A DNA stretch of 55,553 nt, from positions 1-55,553 of the forward strand of contig JAFMDS010000008.1 in NCBI GenBank assembly GCA_017857175.1. The letters run 5' to 3'. This document shows positions 16,882-24,692 of this stretch, in pieces. Origin of the DNA: Candidatus Nanopelagicales bacterium. GTDB lineage: Bacteria; Actinomycetota; Actinomycetes; S36-B12. Position numbers and translations under genes: made by a program. Each line of letters starts with the position of its first letter. Position 1 is the first letter of the stretch. The notes below the pieces were generated by a model. That model ran no database searches and was not told the origin of the DNA. It was given only the letters and a program-made list of their open reading frames with translations.

Positions 16882-17244
16882 ATGACCACAGAAACCCCCG
16901 TATCCGACCCAGCAGTATCCGATGGCCTTCTCCTGAGTCCCGCTGCGGCAGACAAAGTAAAGGTCCTCCTCGAGGCTGAAGGTCGCAATGACCTTGCGCT
17001 GCGCATCGCAGTGCAGCCAGGTGGATGCTCGGGTCTTCGATACCAACTTTTCTTTGATGATCGCAACCTTGATGGCGATGTCAACAAGGACTTTGACGGT
17101 GTCAATGTTGTCACGGACCGCATGAGTGCCCCCTATCTGAGCGGCGCCACGATCGACTTCGTTGACACGATTGAAAAGCAAGGCTTCACCATCGATAACC
17201 CAAATGCCACGGGTTCCTGCGCATGTGGAGACAGCTTCCACTAG
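16882..17244 (+). CDS. erpA: A-type iron-sulfur cluster carrier
   Basis: A 120-residue HesB/IscA/ErpA protein that delivers Fe-S clusters to apo-enzymes. The three conserved cysteines are visible: GGCSGLRYQLFFDD near residue 53 and GSCACGDSFH at the C-terminus. The start at 16882 (MTTETPVSDPAV) gives the usual length, with AGAAAGTAGG upstream; an ATG at 16846 is an in-frame alternative. It is divergent from nadA and followed by a terminator. Confidence 0.92.
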   Translation: MTTETPVSDPAVSDGLLLSPAAADKVKVLLEAEGRNDLALRIAVQPGGCSGLRYQLFFDDRNLDGDVNKDFDGVNVVTDRMSAPYLSGATIDFVDTIEKQGFTIDNPNATGSCACGDSFH

Positions 17245-17263
17245 TAAAAAAACGTATGTATGC

Positions 17264-17300
17264 GTGGGTCACTGGGAAATCAGTGACCCACATTCATTTC
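17264..17300 (+). terminator. Intrinsic terminator after erpA
   Basis: An 11-bp perfect stem GTGGGTCACTG/CAGTGACCCAC with a 6-nt loop is followed by ATTCATTTCCC. It separates erpA from adoK. Confidence 0.8.
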
Positions 17301-17357
17301 CCTTCCCTTTCTGTGTGTCAATTTGTGATCCTCGGTGTTAATAACGCGGAAGGCATG

Positions 17358-17363
17358 TAGGCT
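17358..17363 (+). promoter_or_regulatory. -10 box of adoK, leaderless start
   Basis: TAGGCT lies 7 nt before the GTG at 17371. It supports that start over an upstream in-frame ATG at 17335. Confidence 0.5.
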
Positions 17364-17370
17364 CCCGCAA

Positions 17371-18357
17371 GTGGCTATTCTCATTACCGGTTCCATTGCA
17401 ACCGATCACCTGATGACATTTCCGGGCAATTTTGTTGACTCCCTGGTTGAGGGACAGCTAGACAAAGTTTCGCTCTCTTTTTTGGTCGACGAACTCGAGA
17501 TTCGGCGTGGTGGGGTTGCACCAAATATTGCATTCGGAATGGGCTGTTTGGGACTGAACCCGGTGCTCGTTGGAGCTGCTGGCCCCGACTTCGCGGACTA
17601 CGACAGTTGGTTGGGGCGACATGGGGTAGACACCAGCGGTGTCCACATCTCGGACAGCGCGCACACGGCCCGATTCGTATGCACCACGGATGCTGAGCAA
17701 AATCAGATAGCCACGTTTTATGCGGGTGCCATGAGCGAGGCTCGAAATATTGAACTCAAACCGATTGTCGATCAAGCAGGCTCTGTCGAGGTTGTTCTGA
17801 TCGGAGCAAATGATCCACAGGCGATGATTCGCCACACTGAGGAATGTCGATTCCGCGGGTATCCGTTCGCCGCCGATCCTTCGCAGCAACTTGCTCGCAT
17901 GAATGGCGATGAAGTGAAACCTCTGATCGAGGGCGCCGAATACTTATTCACCAACGAGTATGAATCTGCTCTCATTGAACAAAAAACGGGGTGGAATGTG
18001 GCTGACATTGCTGGAATGGTGAACGTTCGTGTGACCACCATGGGTGCCAATGGTGCTCGCATTGCACGTCGTGGCCAGGAAATCATTGAAGTTCCCATAG
18101 CTGAGGAACTTCGCAAGGCCGACCCAACAGGCGTGGGAGATGCATTTCGAGCTGGGTTCCTTGCCGGGCAAGCGTGGAGTTTGGGCGATGAACGCTCCGC
18201 GCAAATTGGTGCACTTCTCGCCACCTACGTTATTGAAACGGTTGGTACGCAGGAATATGAATTGGCGCAACAGCATTTCCTGGACCGCATGGCTCAGAGT
18301 TATGGTGATGATGCCGCTGCTGAGGTTCAAGAACATATTTCCTGTGCAAGGCCGTAG
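17371..18357 (+). CDS. adoK: Adenosine kinase, PfkB family (mycobacterial AdoK-like)
   Basis: A 328-residue sugar kinase that phosphorylates adenosine to AMP. The opening VAILITGSIATDHLMTFPG, then the blocks KVSLSFLVDELEIRRGGVAP, GAMSEARNIELKP and AADPSQQLARM, closely follow M. tuberculosis AdoK as I remember it. The PfkB signature 2 with the catalytic Asp is DPTGVGDAFRAGFLAG near residue 250. The GTG start is supported by the family N-terminus and the TAGGCT box. It is 12 nt upstream of aat and probably co-transcribed. Confidence 0.9.
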   Translation: MAILITGSIATDHLMTFPGNFVDSLVEGQLDKVSLSFLVDELEIRRGGVAPNIAFGMGCLGLNPVLVGAAGPDFADYDSWLGRHGVDTSGVHISDSAHTARFVCTTDAEQNQIATFYAGAMSEARNIELKPIVDQAGSVEVVLIGANDPQAMIRHTEECRFRGYPFAADPSQQLARMNGDEVKPLIEGAEYLFTNEYESALIEQKTGWNVADIAGMVNVRVTTMGANGARIARRGQEIIEVPIAEELRKADPTGVGDAFRAGFLAGQAWSLGDERSAQIGALLATYVIETVGTQEYELAQQHFLDRMAQSYGDDAAAEVQEHISCARP

Positions 18358-18369
18358 CTGACCACAGCA

Positions 18370-19065
18370 ATGCGACCGCTTGAGGCAGGGGGCATTGCAC
18401 TCCCACAGTGTTACTGGCAATTGCCTGATCCATTCGGTGCTGACCCTGATGAGGATCTAGTTGGCATTGGTGCAGATATGGATCCCGCCACAGTTCTCCA
18501 TGGATATGCCACAGGGCTTTTCCCAATGCAGGTGAATCTTGCTGATTTAAAAGACTCCCCGGTGCTTGGTTGGTGGTCTCCCAACCCAAGAGGCGTTCTC
18601 CCACTATCTGAACTACGAGTATCGAGGTCCCTCTCTCATTCGATGAAGAAGTTTGAGGTCACTTTTGACAGTGCATTCGTCGAAGTTATGAATGGATGCC
18701 AACGGCCCGGTGAAGAAGGGCAGTGGATCACACAGGAATTCATCAACTGCTATGGGCAATTACATGAGATGGGCTTCGCGCACTCTGTAGAAGTGTGGAA
18801 TCAGACCGGCGAACTCATTGGCGGACTTTATGGAATCGAGTTAGGCGGACTTTTTGCAGGGGAGTCCATGTTTCATCGTGAACGGGACGCGTCGAAAGTT
18901 GCCCTCTCGGCTTTGGTGGAAAAACTATTGAAATGTCAGGGCCCGAGACTTCTCGATGTTCAGTGGAAAACTGACCATCTGGCATCCATGGGAGTTATTG
19001 AGATTTCTCGTGATGAATATCTCGAATCCCTTCAAGTCGCGCTAAAGAACCAAGCATGCTTTTGA
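18370..19065 (+). CDS. aat: Leucyl/phenylalanyl-tRNA--protein transferase
   Basis: A 231-residue N-degron enzyme that adds Leu or Phe from tRNA to proteins with N-terminal Lys or Arg, marking them for ClpAP/ClpS. The motifs GYATGLFPMQ, LGWWSPNPRGVLPL near residue 60, and GELIGGLYGIELGGLFAGES, then MFHRERDASK, are diagnostic. Length is normal. It follows adoK by 12 nt and converges with the cysteine-desulfurase-like gene, leaving 10 nt between them. clpS/clpA are not in this window. Confidence 0.93.
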   Translation: MRPLEAGGIALPQCYWQLPDPFGADPDEDLVGIGADMDPATVLHGYATGLFPMQVNLADLKDSPVLGWWSPNPRGVLPLSELRVSRSLSHSMKKFEVTFDSAFVEVMNGCQRPGEEGQWITQEFINCYGQLHEMGFAHSVEVWNQTGELIGGLYGIELGGLFAGESMFHRERDASKVALSALVEKLLKCQGPRLLDVQWKTDHLASMGVIEISRDEYLESLQVALKNQACF

Positions 19066-19075
19066 CAGCATCGCG

Positions 19076-20200
19076 TTAGTTGTTGCGCACGTGTTCTAAT
19101 GCTAGAGGGAGTTCGCGAAGGAACGTGTCGATAGTTTCCTGACTGCAGTTGCGAGGCAAAGAAATTCGAATGCTTGCATCATTGGGCAGGCCCATGGCCT
19201 CAAGGACATGGGATGGCATTCGCGTGTCTGCTGTGCAGGCGGATCCCGCTGCAACGGAGATTCCGCGTTTATCGAGTTCGGTTACTAGGGCGCCTGCGGC
19301 CGCACCCGTGATCGTGAAAGTGAGAATATGGGGCAAGCGATTGTTCTCATCGCCAGCACAGGTCAGTCCAGATGCTTCGAGTGCGGTGCGCACCTGACTG
19401 ATCTGATGTCTGGCTTGGTTCGCAGAGGACGACCAGTCGATTGATTCCTCTAAGGCAACTGCGGCTGCCGCAGCGGCTGGGATATCAGGGAACCCTCCGA
19501 TCCATCCTCGGTCGGGGGCTTCTTCGGGTCTCCACCGCAAGTGAGGGGCAGTGATCAAGACGGCAACGCCCGGTGGCCCCCCCCAATCCCGCGCGGGGGC
19601 AATCAGTACATCGAAATCTGCAGGGAGTTGATCACGGGTGATGACAGCTGTCGAATCGGCGATCACTGGGACCCCTCGCTCCCTACAAGCCGCCAGGGCT
19701 TGTCCAAATGGTTGCCGCGTACCCACTTCGGCATTGGCAACCTGGAGGCAGACCAGTGCGGGCCCGTTTGGGGGTGCTTGCTCGAGCGAATTGAGGAGCG
19801 AATCAATCGAAATAGCGCCCCACTCATTGCAATCGATCGTGACTATTTCAACCTCCGGAAGTGACTGAGTGCTGCCCATGACCGCCATGGACTCGACGGC
19901 TCCGACGAGCACTTGATGAGAAATAGCGCTCCTTACCCGGTAAATACCGACAATTGCAGCCCTGATGGCATCTGGTGCCGATGCCGCGAAGAACACATTC
20001 TGTGGTGAAACTCCCAGTGAATGCGAGATGCTCGTGCGGGCACTCTCTAGAAGTAGGCCACTTTTTCGCCCTGCATGGTGCATCCTTGCGGGGTCTGAAT
20101 AGGCCTGACTGGCTGCGCTGTTCCATGCAGAAAGCACTGCGGGCGATAGAGGTACCCCCGCGATGGCATCGAGCAATCCAGGTGGAGGGGCAACTGACAT
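19076..20200 (-). CDS. Cysteine-desulfurase-like aminotransferase class V protein lacking the PLP lysine
   Basis: A 374-residue fold-type I protein of the NifS/IscS class. Family landmarks are LSPAVLSAWNSAASQAYSDP near the N-terminus, LQVANAEVGTRQPF, and the catalytic-cysteine loop AAGSACTADTRMPSHVLEAM near residue 320. Where the family has SAHK followed by GGPPG, this protein reads APARDWGGPPGVAVL. The HK pair is RD, so the Schiff-base lysine is absent. The GGGQE-RSGT loop is also replaced by GGFPDIPAA. Desulfurase activity is therefore doubtful. An ATG at 20198-20200 with TAGTCT 6 nt upstream sets the start. It is divergent from ctaC, a placement I recall for similar genes in Streptomyces. 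Confidence 0.8.
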   Translation of the reverse strand: MSVAPPPGLLDAIAGVPLSPAVLSAWNSAASQAYSDPARMHHAGRKSGLLLESARTSISHSLGVSPQNVFFAASAPDAIRAAIVGIYRVRSAISHQVLVGAVESMAVMGSTQSLPEVEIVTIDCNEWGAISIDSLLNSLEQAPPNGPALVCLQVANAEVGTRQPFGQALAACRERGVPVIADSTAVITRDQLPADFDVLIAPARDWGGPPGVAVLITAPHLRWRPEEAPDRGWIGGFPDIPAAAAAAVALEESIDWSSSANQARHQISQVRTALEASGLTCAGDENNRLPHILTFTITGAAAGALVTELDKRGISVAAGSACTADTRMPSHVLEAMGLPNDASIRISLPRNCSQETIDTFLRELPLALEHVRNN

Positions 20201-20206
20201 GCCCCG

Positions 20207-20212
20207 AGACTA
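20207..20212 (-). promoter_or_regulatory. -10 box of the desulfurase-like gene, leaderless start
   Basis: TAGTCT on the reverse strand ends 6 nt before the ATG, the same spacing as for pepA. Confidence 0.5.
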
Positions 20213-20232
20213 GCCATATTTTTGGGCTGCGC

Positions 20233-20247
20233 CTAGATGTGATCTAG
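20233..20247. promoter_or_regulatory. Perfect 15-bp palindrome, candidate operator in the ctaC upstream region
   Basis: CTAGAT-GTG-ATCTAG is a perfect inverted repeat with 6-bp arms. It is located between the divergent desulfurase-like promoter and the ctaC leader. It could bind a dimeric regulator of the oxidase genes; no regulator family is implied by the sequence. Confidence 0.4.
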
Positions 20248-20280
20248 TCGTTCAGCTTTCCCCATAACCCTGAGGAGAAA

Positions 20281-20364
20281 ATGGGGGCCAAGTGCGCTAG
20301 TCTCATGTCCGCGGAGAACCGCGATTATGACATTAGTCCGTACGCCGTGCGGGATGACTTGTGA
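20281..20364 (+). CDS. Possible 27-residue leader peptide upstream of ctaC
   Basis: A short reading frame MGAKCASLMSAENRDYDISP, then YAVRDDL, with a strong GAGGAG ribosome site 4 nt before its ATG. It is one of the best ribosome sites in the window. Its TGA at 20362-20364 lies just before the GAAGG ribosome site of ctaC, so its translation would deliver ribosomes to the ctaC start. It could be a coupling leader or a chance frame; no homolog is recognised. Confidence 0.35.
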   Translation: MGAKCASLMSAENRDYDISPYAVRDDL

Positions 20365-20375
20365 AGGTAGTGAGA

Positions 20376-21236
20376 ATGACTCGCACTGCAGGTGCAGGCA
20401 AGAAGGCACTCCTTGGTGCTGGCGCGACTGCAGGTCTATTCCTGCTCAGTGGTTGCACCGCCAATGAAGCGTTCTTTTTTGACATGCCAGAGCCGGCTTC
20501 AGCAGAAGCTCCCATCATTTTGAATCTGTGGAATGGCTCCTGGATCGCTGCTTGGGGTGTTGGAATATTCACCTGGGGCCTTATGCTGTGGGCGATTTTC
20601 GCGTATCGCCGCCGCAAGATCAACCAGGTTCCCGAGCAAACCAAGTACAACATTCCGCTCGAAATCCTTTACACACTCGTGCCACTGATCATGGTCGCGG
20701 GCCTTTTCTGGTTTACCGCGAAAGATCAGAGTGAGATCCTGACACTCGATAACGATCAGAGCCAAACGGTTAATGTCGTTGGATTTCGCTGGTCGTGGGC
20801 TTTCAATTATTTGGATGAAGATGTGTATTCCATCGGAATGCCGGCCGATTCACAGATGGTTTCTGAAGACCCTGCCATCGCTGAATTGCAACTGCCGATG
20901 CTTGTTTTGCCGGTCGATGAAAAAGTTCGGTTCGAGTTGACCTCACCGGATGTTATTCACAGTTTCTGGGTTCCTTCCTTTCTGTTCAAGATGGATGTCA
21001 TCCCAGGTAAGACGAACGCTTTCGAATTAACACCGGACAAAATTGGAACGTTCGCGGGCAAGTGTGCTGAACTGTGCGGCACTTATCACTCGCAGATGCT
21101 TTTCAACGTCAAGGTAGTTGAGCGGGCTGAGTTTGACGCTTACATCGAAGGTTTAAGGGCTCAAGGGCAAACAGGCACCATCCAAACCGGTCAATCTAAT
21201 TCTGATGGTCAGCGACCAGGGGAGCGGACAATATGA
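20376..21236 (+). CDS. ctaC: Cytochrome c oxidase subunit II
   Basis: A 286-residue lipoprotein subunit of the aa3 oxidase. The signal peptide ends with a lipobox LLSGC near residue 25, followed by two membrane helices. The periplasmic cupredoxin domain carries CuA ligands: His in [10 protein letters not shown] and the block [14 protein letters not shown] near residue 236. The ATG at 20376 has GAAGG 8 nt upstream; a GTG at 20361 is an alternative. It overlaps ctaD by 4 nt (ATGA). Confidence 0.94.
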   Translation: MTRTAGAGKKALLGAGATAGLFLLSGCTANEAFFFDMPEPASAEAPIILNLWNGSWIAAWGVGIFTWGLMLWAIFAYRRRKINQVPEQTKYNIPLEILYTLVPLIMVAGLFWFTAKDQSEILTLDNDQSQTVNVVGFRWSWAFNYLDEDVYSIGMPADSQMVSEDPAIAELQLPMLVLPVDEKVRFELTSPDVIHSFWVPSFLFKMDVIPGKTNAFELTPDKIGTFAGKCAELCGTYHSQMLFNVKVVERAEFDAYIEGLRAQGQTGTIQTGQSNSDGQRPGERTI

Positions 21237-22942
21237 CAATTCTGAATGAGCGCCCAACTACATCTCCAATCCCGGAGAGTGCAGTGCCAGCGCGCAAAAA
21301 GAGTTTTGGAGCCCACGTTGTTAACTGGATGACCTCGACGGACCACAAGTTGATCGGTTACATGTACCTGATCACTTCGGTGCTGTGGTTCTTCGTTGCA
21401 GGTCTCATGGCCTTGGTGATTCGTGCCGAGTTGGCCGTACCCGGCATACAGGTGGTCTCCCTTGAGCAATACAACCAGCTATTCACCATGCACGGCACCA
21501 TCATGCTGTTCCTTTTTGCCACGCCACTCTTTGTCGGATTTGGCAATGTGATCATGCCTCTGCAAATTGGCGCTCCGGACGTTGCGTTCCCTCGCCTAAA
21601 CATGTTCGGCTACTGGCTTTTCCTCTTCGGTGGACTGATCGTGGCGGCGGGATTTTTCACACCTGGAGGGGCTGCTGCATTCGGATGGTTCGCTTACGCG
21701 CCACTGAGCAATGCGGTGAATTCCCCCGAAGTGGGTGCAGATCTTTGGCTCCTGGGTTTGGCCATGGGTGGTCTGGGAACAATCCTTGGTGGAGTTAACT
21801 TCATTACCACGATCTTCACCATGCGGGCCCCGGGAATGACCATGTTCCGCATGCCGATTTTCACGTGGACCATCCTCATCACCAGTGTTTTGGTACTGGT
21901 TGCTTTCCCAGTTCTTGCCGCAGCGCTTGCTGTTGCCTTCATTGACCGACAGTACGGCGCTGTCGTCTTTGCTCCTGAAAATGGTGGAGCGATTTTGTGG
22001 CAGCATCTTTTCTGGTTCTTCGGCCACCCTGAGGTGTACATCATTGCGCTGCCGTTCTTTGGAATTGCAAGCGAGATCATTCCAACATTTGCTCGCAAAC
22101 CTATCTTTGGTTACAAGGGTTTGGTCATGGCAACGATGGCCATTGGTGCCCTATCCGTCGCCGTATGGGCTCACCATATGTACGTAACGGGGTCTGTGTA
22201 CCTGCCGTTCTTCGCCGCGACAACCATGCTCATCGCGGTCCCCACGGGAGTTAAATTCTTCAACTGGATTGGGACCATGTGGAAAGGCTCGGTGTCCTTT
22301 GACACCCCGATGCTCTGGACCATGGGCTTCTTGTTCACATTCCTGTTCGGAGGCTTGACCGGCGTGATCCTGTCAGCGCCGCCACTTGATTTCCATGTTT
22401 CAGATTCCTACTTTGTGGTGGCTCACTTCCACTACACGGTGTTTGGAACCGTTGTCTTCATGATGTTCGCCGGTCTGTACTTCTGGTGGCCGAAAATGAC
22501 TGGCAAGATGTTGGACGAGAAGCTGGGCAAAATCCACTTCTGGCTTCTATTCATTGGCTTCCAAGTGACCTTCTTGGTCCAGCACTGGCTTGGAGTGCAG
22601 GGCATGCCTCGCCGTTATGGCGATTACCTGCCAATTGACGATTTCCAAACCCTTAACATCGTTTCAACGACGGGTGCGGCAATTTTGGGTGTGTCTACCT
22701 TCTTCTTCCTGTGGAATGTGCTCAAGACAGCAAAAACAGCCCCCAAGGTTACGGTTGATGACCCCTGGGGTTGGAGCGGATCATTGGAGTGGGCGACTTC
22801 ATGCCCACCGCCGCGCCACAACTTTGTATCTCTGCCTCGGATCCGCTCCGAGCGTCCGGCATTTGATCTGCACCATCCAGAACTTGCTGACCACCCCGCG
22901 GTGCGCAAGCCAGCTCCGACAATTCAGGGGGCAGGCAAGTGA
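21233..22942 (+). CDS. ctaD: Cytochrome c oxidase subunit I
   Basis: The 569-residue catalytic core of the aa3 terminal oxidase, with 12 membrane helices. Ligands are visible: heme a His in TMHGTIMLF, the CuB His and cross-linked Tyr in [12 protein letters not shown], the CuB HH pair in WAHHMYVTG, and the heme His pair in [14 protein letters not shown]. The C-terminal tail after residue 500 is hydrophilic ([14 protein letters not shown] and onward), typical of actinobacterial CtaD. The start overlaps ctaC and the end overlaps ctaF by 4 nt each. Confidence 0.97.
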   Translation: MTILNERPTTSPIPESAVPARKKSFGAHVVNWMTSTDHKLIGYMYLITSVLWFFVAGLMALVIRAELAVPGIQVVSLEQYNQLFTMHGTIMLFLFATPLFVGFGNVIMPLQIGAPDVAFPRLNMFGYWLFLFGGLIVAAGFFTPGGAAAFGWFAYAPLSNAVNSPEVGADLWLLGLAMGGLGTILGGVNFITTIFTMRAPGMTMFRMPIFTWTILITSVLVLVAFPVLAAALAVAFIDRQYGAVVFAPENGGAILWQHLFWFFGHPEVYIIALPFFGIASEIIPTFARKPIFGYKGLVMATMAIGALSVAVWAHHMYVTGSVYLPFFAATTMLIAVPTGVKFFNWIGTMWKGSVSFDTPMLWTMGFLFTFLFGGLTGVILSAPPLDFHVSDSYFVVAHFHYTVFGTVVFMMFAGLYFWWPKMTGKMLDEKLGKIHFWLLFIGFQVTFLVQHWLGVQGMPRRYGDYLPIDDFQTLNIVSTTGAAILGVSTFFFLWNVLKTAKTAPKVTVDDPWGWSGSLEWATSCPPPRHNFVSLPRIRSERPAFDLHHPELADHPAVRKPAPTIQGAGK

Positions 22943-23334
22943 AAATAGAAAGTCTCGTATTTTTTCTAGGGTTCATCTTCTATTCCGTAATTGCTGCCAT
23001 CTATTGGTATGTCAGCCGCGATGAAGTAGGGACAACCGCTCTTGCTCTGACCGGTGCGCTCGCATTTTTGGTGGCTTTTTACGCGATGTACACCTCTAAG
23101 CGTGTTTATCCGCGCCCGGAGGATCGCCTCGATGCTGAGATCGACGAGGCTGACCCGGAGTATGGATTTTTCAGCCCCCACTCATGGTGGCCTTTTGTTG
23201 TGGCGGCCTCGGTGACTCTCGTAGTTTTCGGTTTGATTTTCGCCGTCTGGCTGATCGTTCTCGGTGTTGCCGCACTGGTTTTTGCCATAGTTGGATGGCT
23301 GTTCGAGTATTACCGAGGCGAATTCGCTCACTAG
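22939..23334 (+). CDS. ctaF: Actinobacterial cytochrome c oxidase subunit IV
   Basis: A 131-residue protein with four membrane helices and a cytoplasmic loop [20 protein letters not shown] near residues 56-75. That matches the small CtaF/subunit IV that stabilises the actinobacterial bc1-aa3 supercomplex. The loop motif [12 protein letters not shown] is typical. The GTG start overlaps the ctaD stop (GTGA). It is the last gene of the ctaCDF unit; 113 nt separate it from the transpeptidase. Confidence 0.9.
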   Translation: MKIESLVFFLGFIFYSVIAAIYWYVSRDEVGTTALALTGALAFLVAFYAMYTSKRVYPRPEDRLDAEIDEADPEYGFFSPHSWWPFVVAASVTLVVFGLIFAVWLIVLGVAALVFAIVGWLFEYYRGEFAH

Positions 23335-23447
23335 CGAGCACCCGCTTGATGTACCAGAAAAGGTATTGACGGGCGTTTTGAAACAGCATTCGAGCAATTT
23401 TCGTCGTACGCTCGTAGTGCAGTGTTTGGAAATGAAACGGAGTTAGC

Positions 23448-24662
23448 ATGGCTTCCCCCACGCTTAGAAGTATTCAACTTTGCGTCTGCCTTGGCGCGCT
23501 GACACTTGGCGTGACGGCCTGCACACCTACGTTGACCCTCACCACCGTGGCCCCTGACGACACCCCGCGCGTCAGCGTACTTGCCCAACCCGTGGCCACC
23601 TCACCCGTGGAACCGGATACCCAGGTAGTGGTGCAGGCACAAGGTGGGATTTTGACACAGGTGGCTGTGATGGGTCCTGAAGGGGAGGTCTCAGGAATTT
23701 TATCCGAAGACGGCTCTCAATGGACTGCTACCGCGGGACCACTTGACTACTCAGCGACATACACGGTGACGGCCACGGGCGCAGATTCGCGTGGCCGTAC
23801 TCAGGAATTCACTAACACATTTGACACTATCGAACCGGAGAAATTTTTCAAGGCTGAGGTATCCCCGACTGCAGGAGAAATCGTTGGGGTTGGGGAGCCA
23901 ATCAGAGTTACTTTTAACAAGAAGGTTGAAAACAAGGATGCAGTGGAAAGTGCCATCGTTGTTCGAACCTCCACCCCAGTGCTCGGTGCCTGGGCGTGGA
24001 TCGATAACCGAACGGCCGAATTTAGGCCAAAAGACTTGTGGCCAGGAAATACTGAAGTGGAAGTAGATCTCAACCTCATGGGTGTGCAGGCCAAACCAGG
24101 CGTCTTTGGAAAATTTGATTCGACCGATAATTTCTCGTTTCGTCGTTCCATGGTCAGCGTGGTCGATGCGGATAAACACACCATGGATGTTTTTGAAAAT
24201 GGAGAGTTGGTTAAGACCATCCCGGTAACCACCGGCAAGCCAGGCTTTGAAACACGATCGGGAACGAAAGTCCTCATCACTAAAGAGCGATCCCGGATCA
24301 TGGATGCAGCCACAGGTGGAACCAGTGAGGGTGATCCGGAGTATTACCGGGTAAATGCTGAGTACGCCATGCGCATGACCTATTCCGGCGAATTTGTGCA
24401 TGCCGCTCCCTGGAGCACGGGCAGTCAGGGAAGTGCCAACGTGTCCCATGGTTGCGTTGGCATGAGCACAACTAATGCGGCCTGGTGGTGGAATGAAAAC
24501 GAAATCGGTGATGTCGTCATTGTTGAAAACACGCCGATTCAACAAACAAATGACGGCAACGGACTCACCGTTTGGAATGAACCCTGGGACGAATGGCTGA
24601 GTCGATCAGCGACCGGACCGCAATTCACCAAATCACTTCGCGGTAACTCTCAGGTTGGCTGA
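23448..24662 (+). CDS. L,D-transpeptidase with Ig-like domain (YkuD family)
   Basis: A 404-residue exported cell-wall enzyme that forms 3-3 peptidoglycan cross-links. It has a hydrophobic N-terminus with a lipobox-like LGVTAC near residue 25, and Ig-like beta domains (residues about 60-230, including FKAEVSPTAGEIVGVGEPIR). The YkuD catalytic domain has the active site VSHGCVGMSTTNAAWW near residue 345. It follows actinobacterial LdtMt2/LppS organisation. ACGGAG precedes the ATG. It converges with the molybdopterin oxidoreductase gene. Similar genes sit between ctaF and qcrB in other Actinobacteria, as far as I recall. Confidence 0.92.
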   Translation: MASPTLRSIQLCVCLGALTLGVTACTPTLTLTTVAPDDTPRVSVLAQPVATSPVEPDTQVVVQAQGGILTQVAVMGPEGEVSGILSEDGSQWTATAGPLDYSATYTVTATGADSRGRTQEFTNTFDTIEPEKFFKAEVSPTAGEIVGVGEPIRVTFNKKVENKDAVESAIVVRTSTPVLGAWAWIDNRTAEFRPKDLWPGNTEVEVDLNLMGVQAKPGVFGKFDSTDNFSFRRSMVSVVDADKHTMDVFENGELVKTIPVTTGKPGFETRSGTKVLITKERSRIMDAATGGTSEGDPEYYRVNAEYAMRMTYSGEFVHAAPWSTGSQGSANVSHGCVGMSTTNAAWWWNENEIGDVVIVENTPIQQTNDGNGLTVWNEPWDEWLSRSATGPQFTKSLRGNSQVG

Positions 24663-24692
24663 CGCTCCTATACGCCTGGCGCGCGGGCTTTT

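Noticed and set aside
16642-17241. Reverse-strand frame of 199 codons spanning the nadA-erpA gap
   Set aside because: It overlaps erpA completely on the opposite strand, has no ribosome site and reads as low-quality sequence.
23751-24545. Long open frame of 264 codons on the reverse strand
   Set aside because: It lies wholly inside the L,D-transpeptidase gene, whose frame has clear domain motifs. The antisense translation has no recognisable features.
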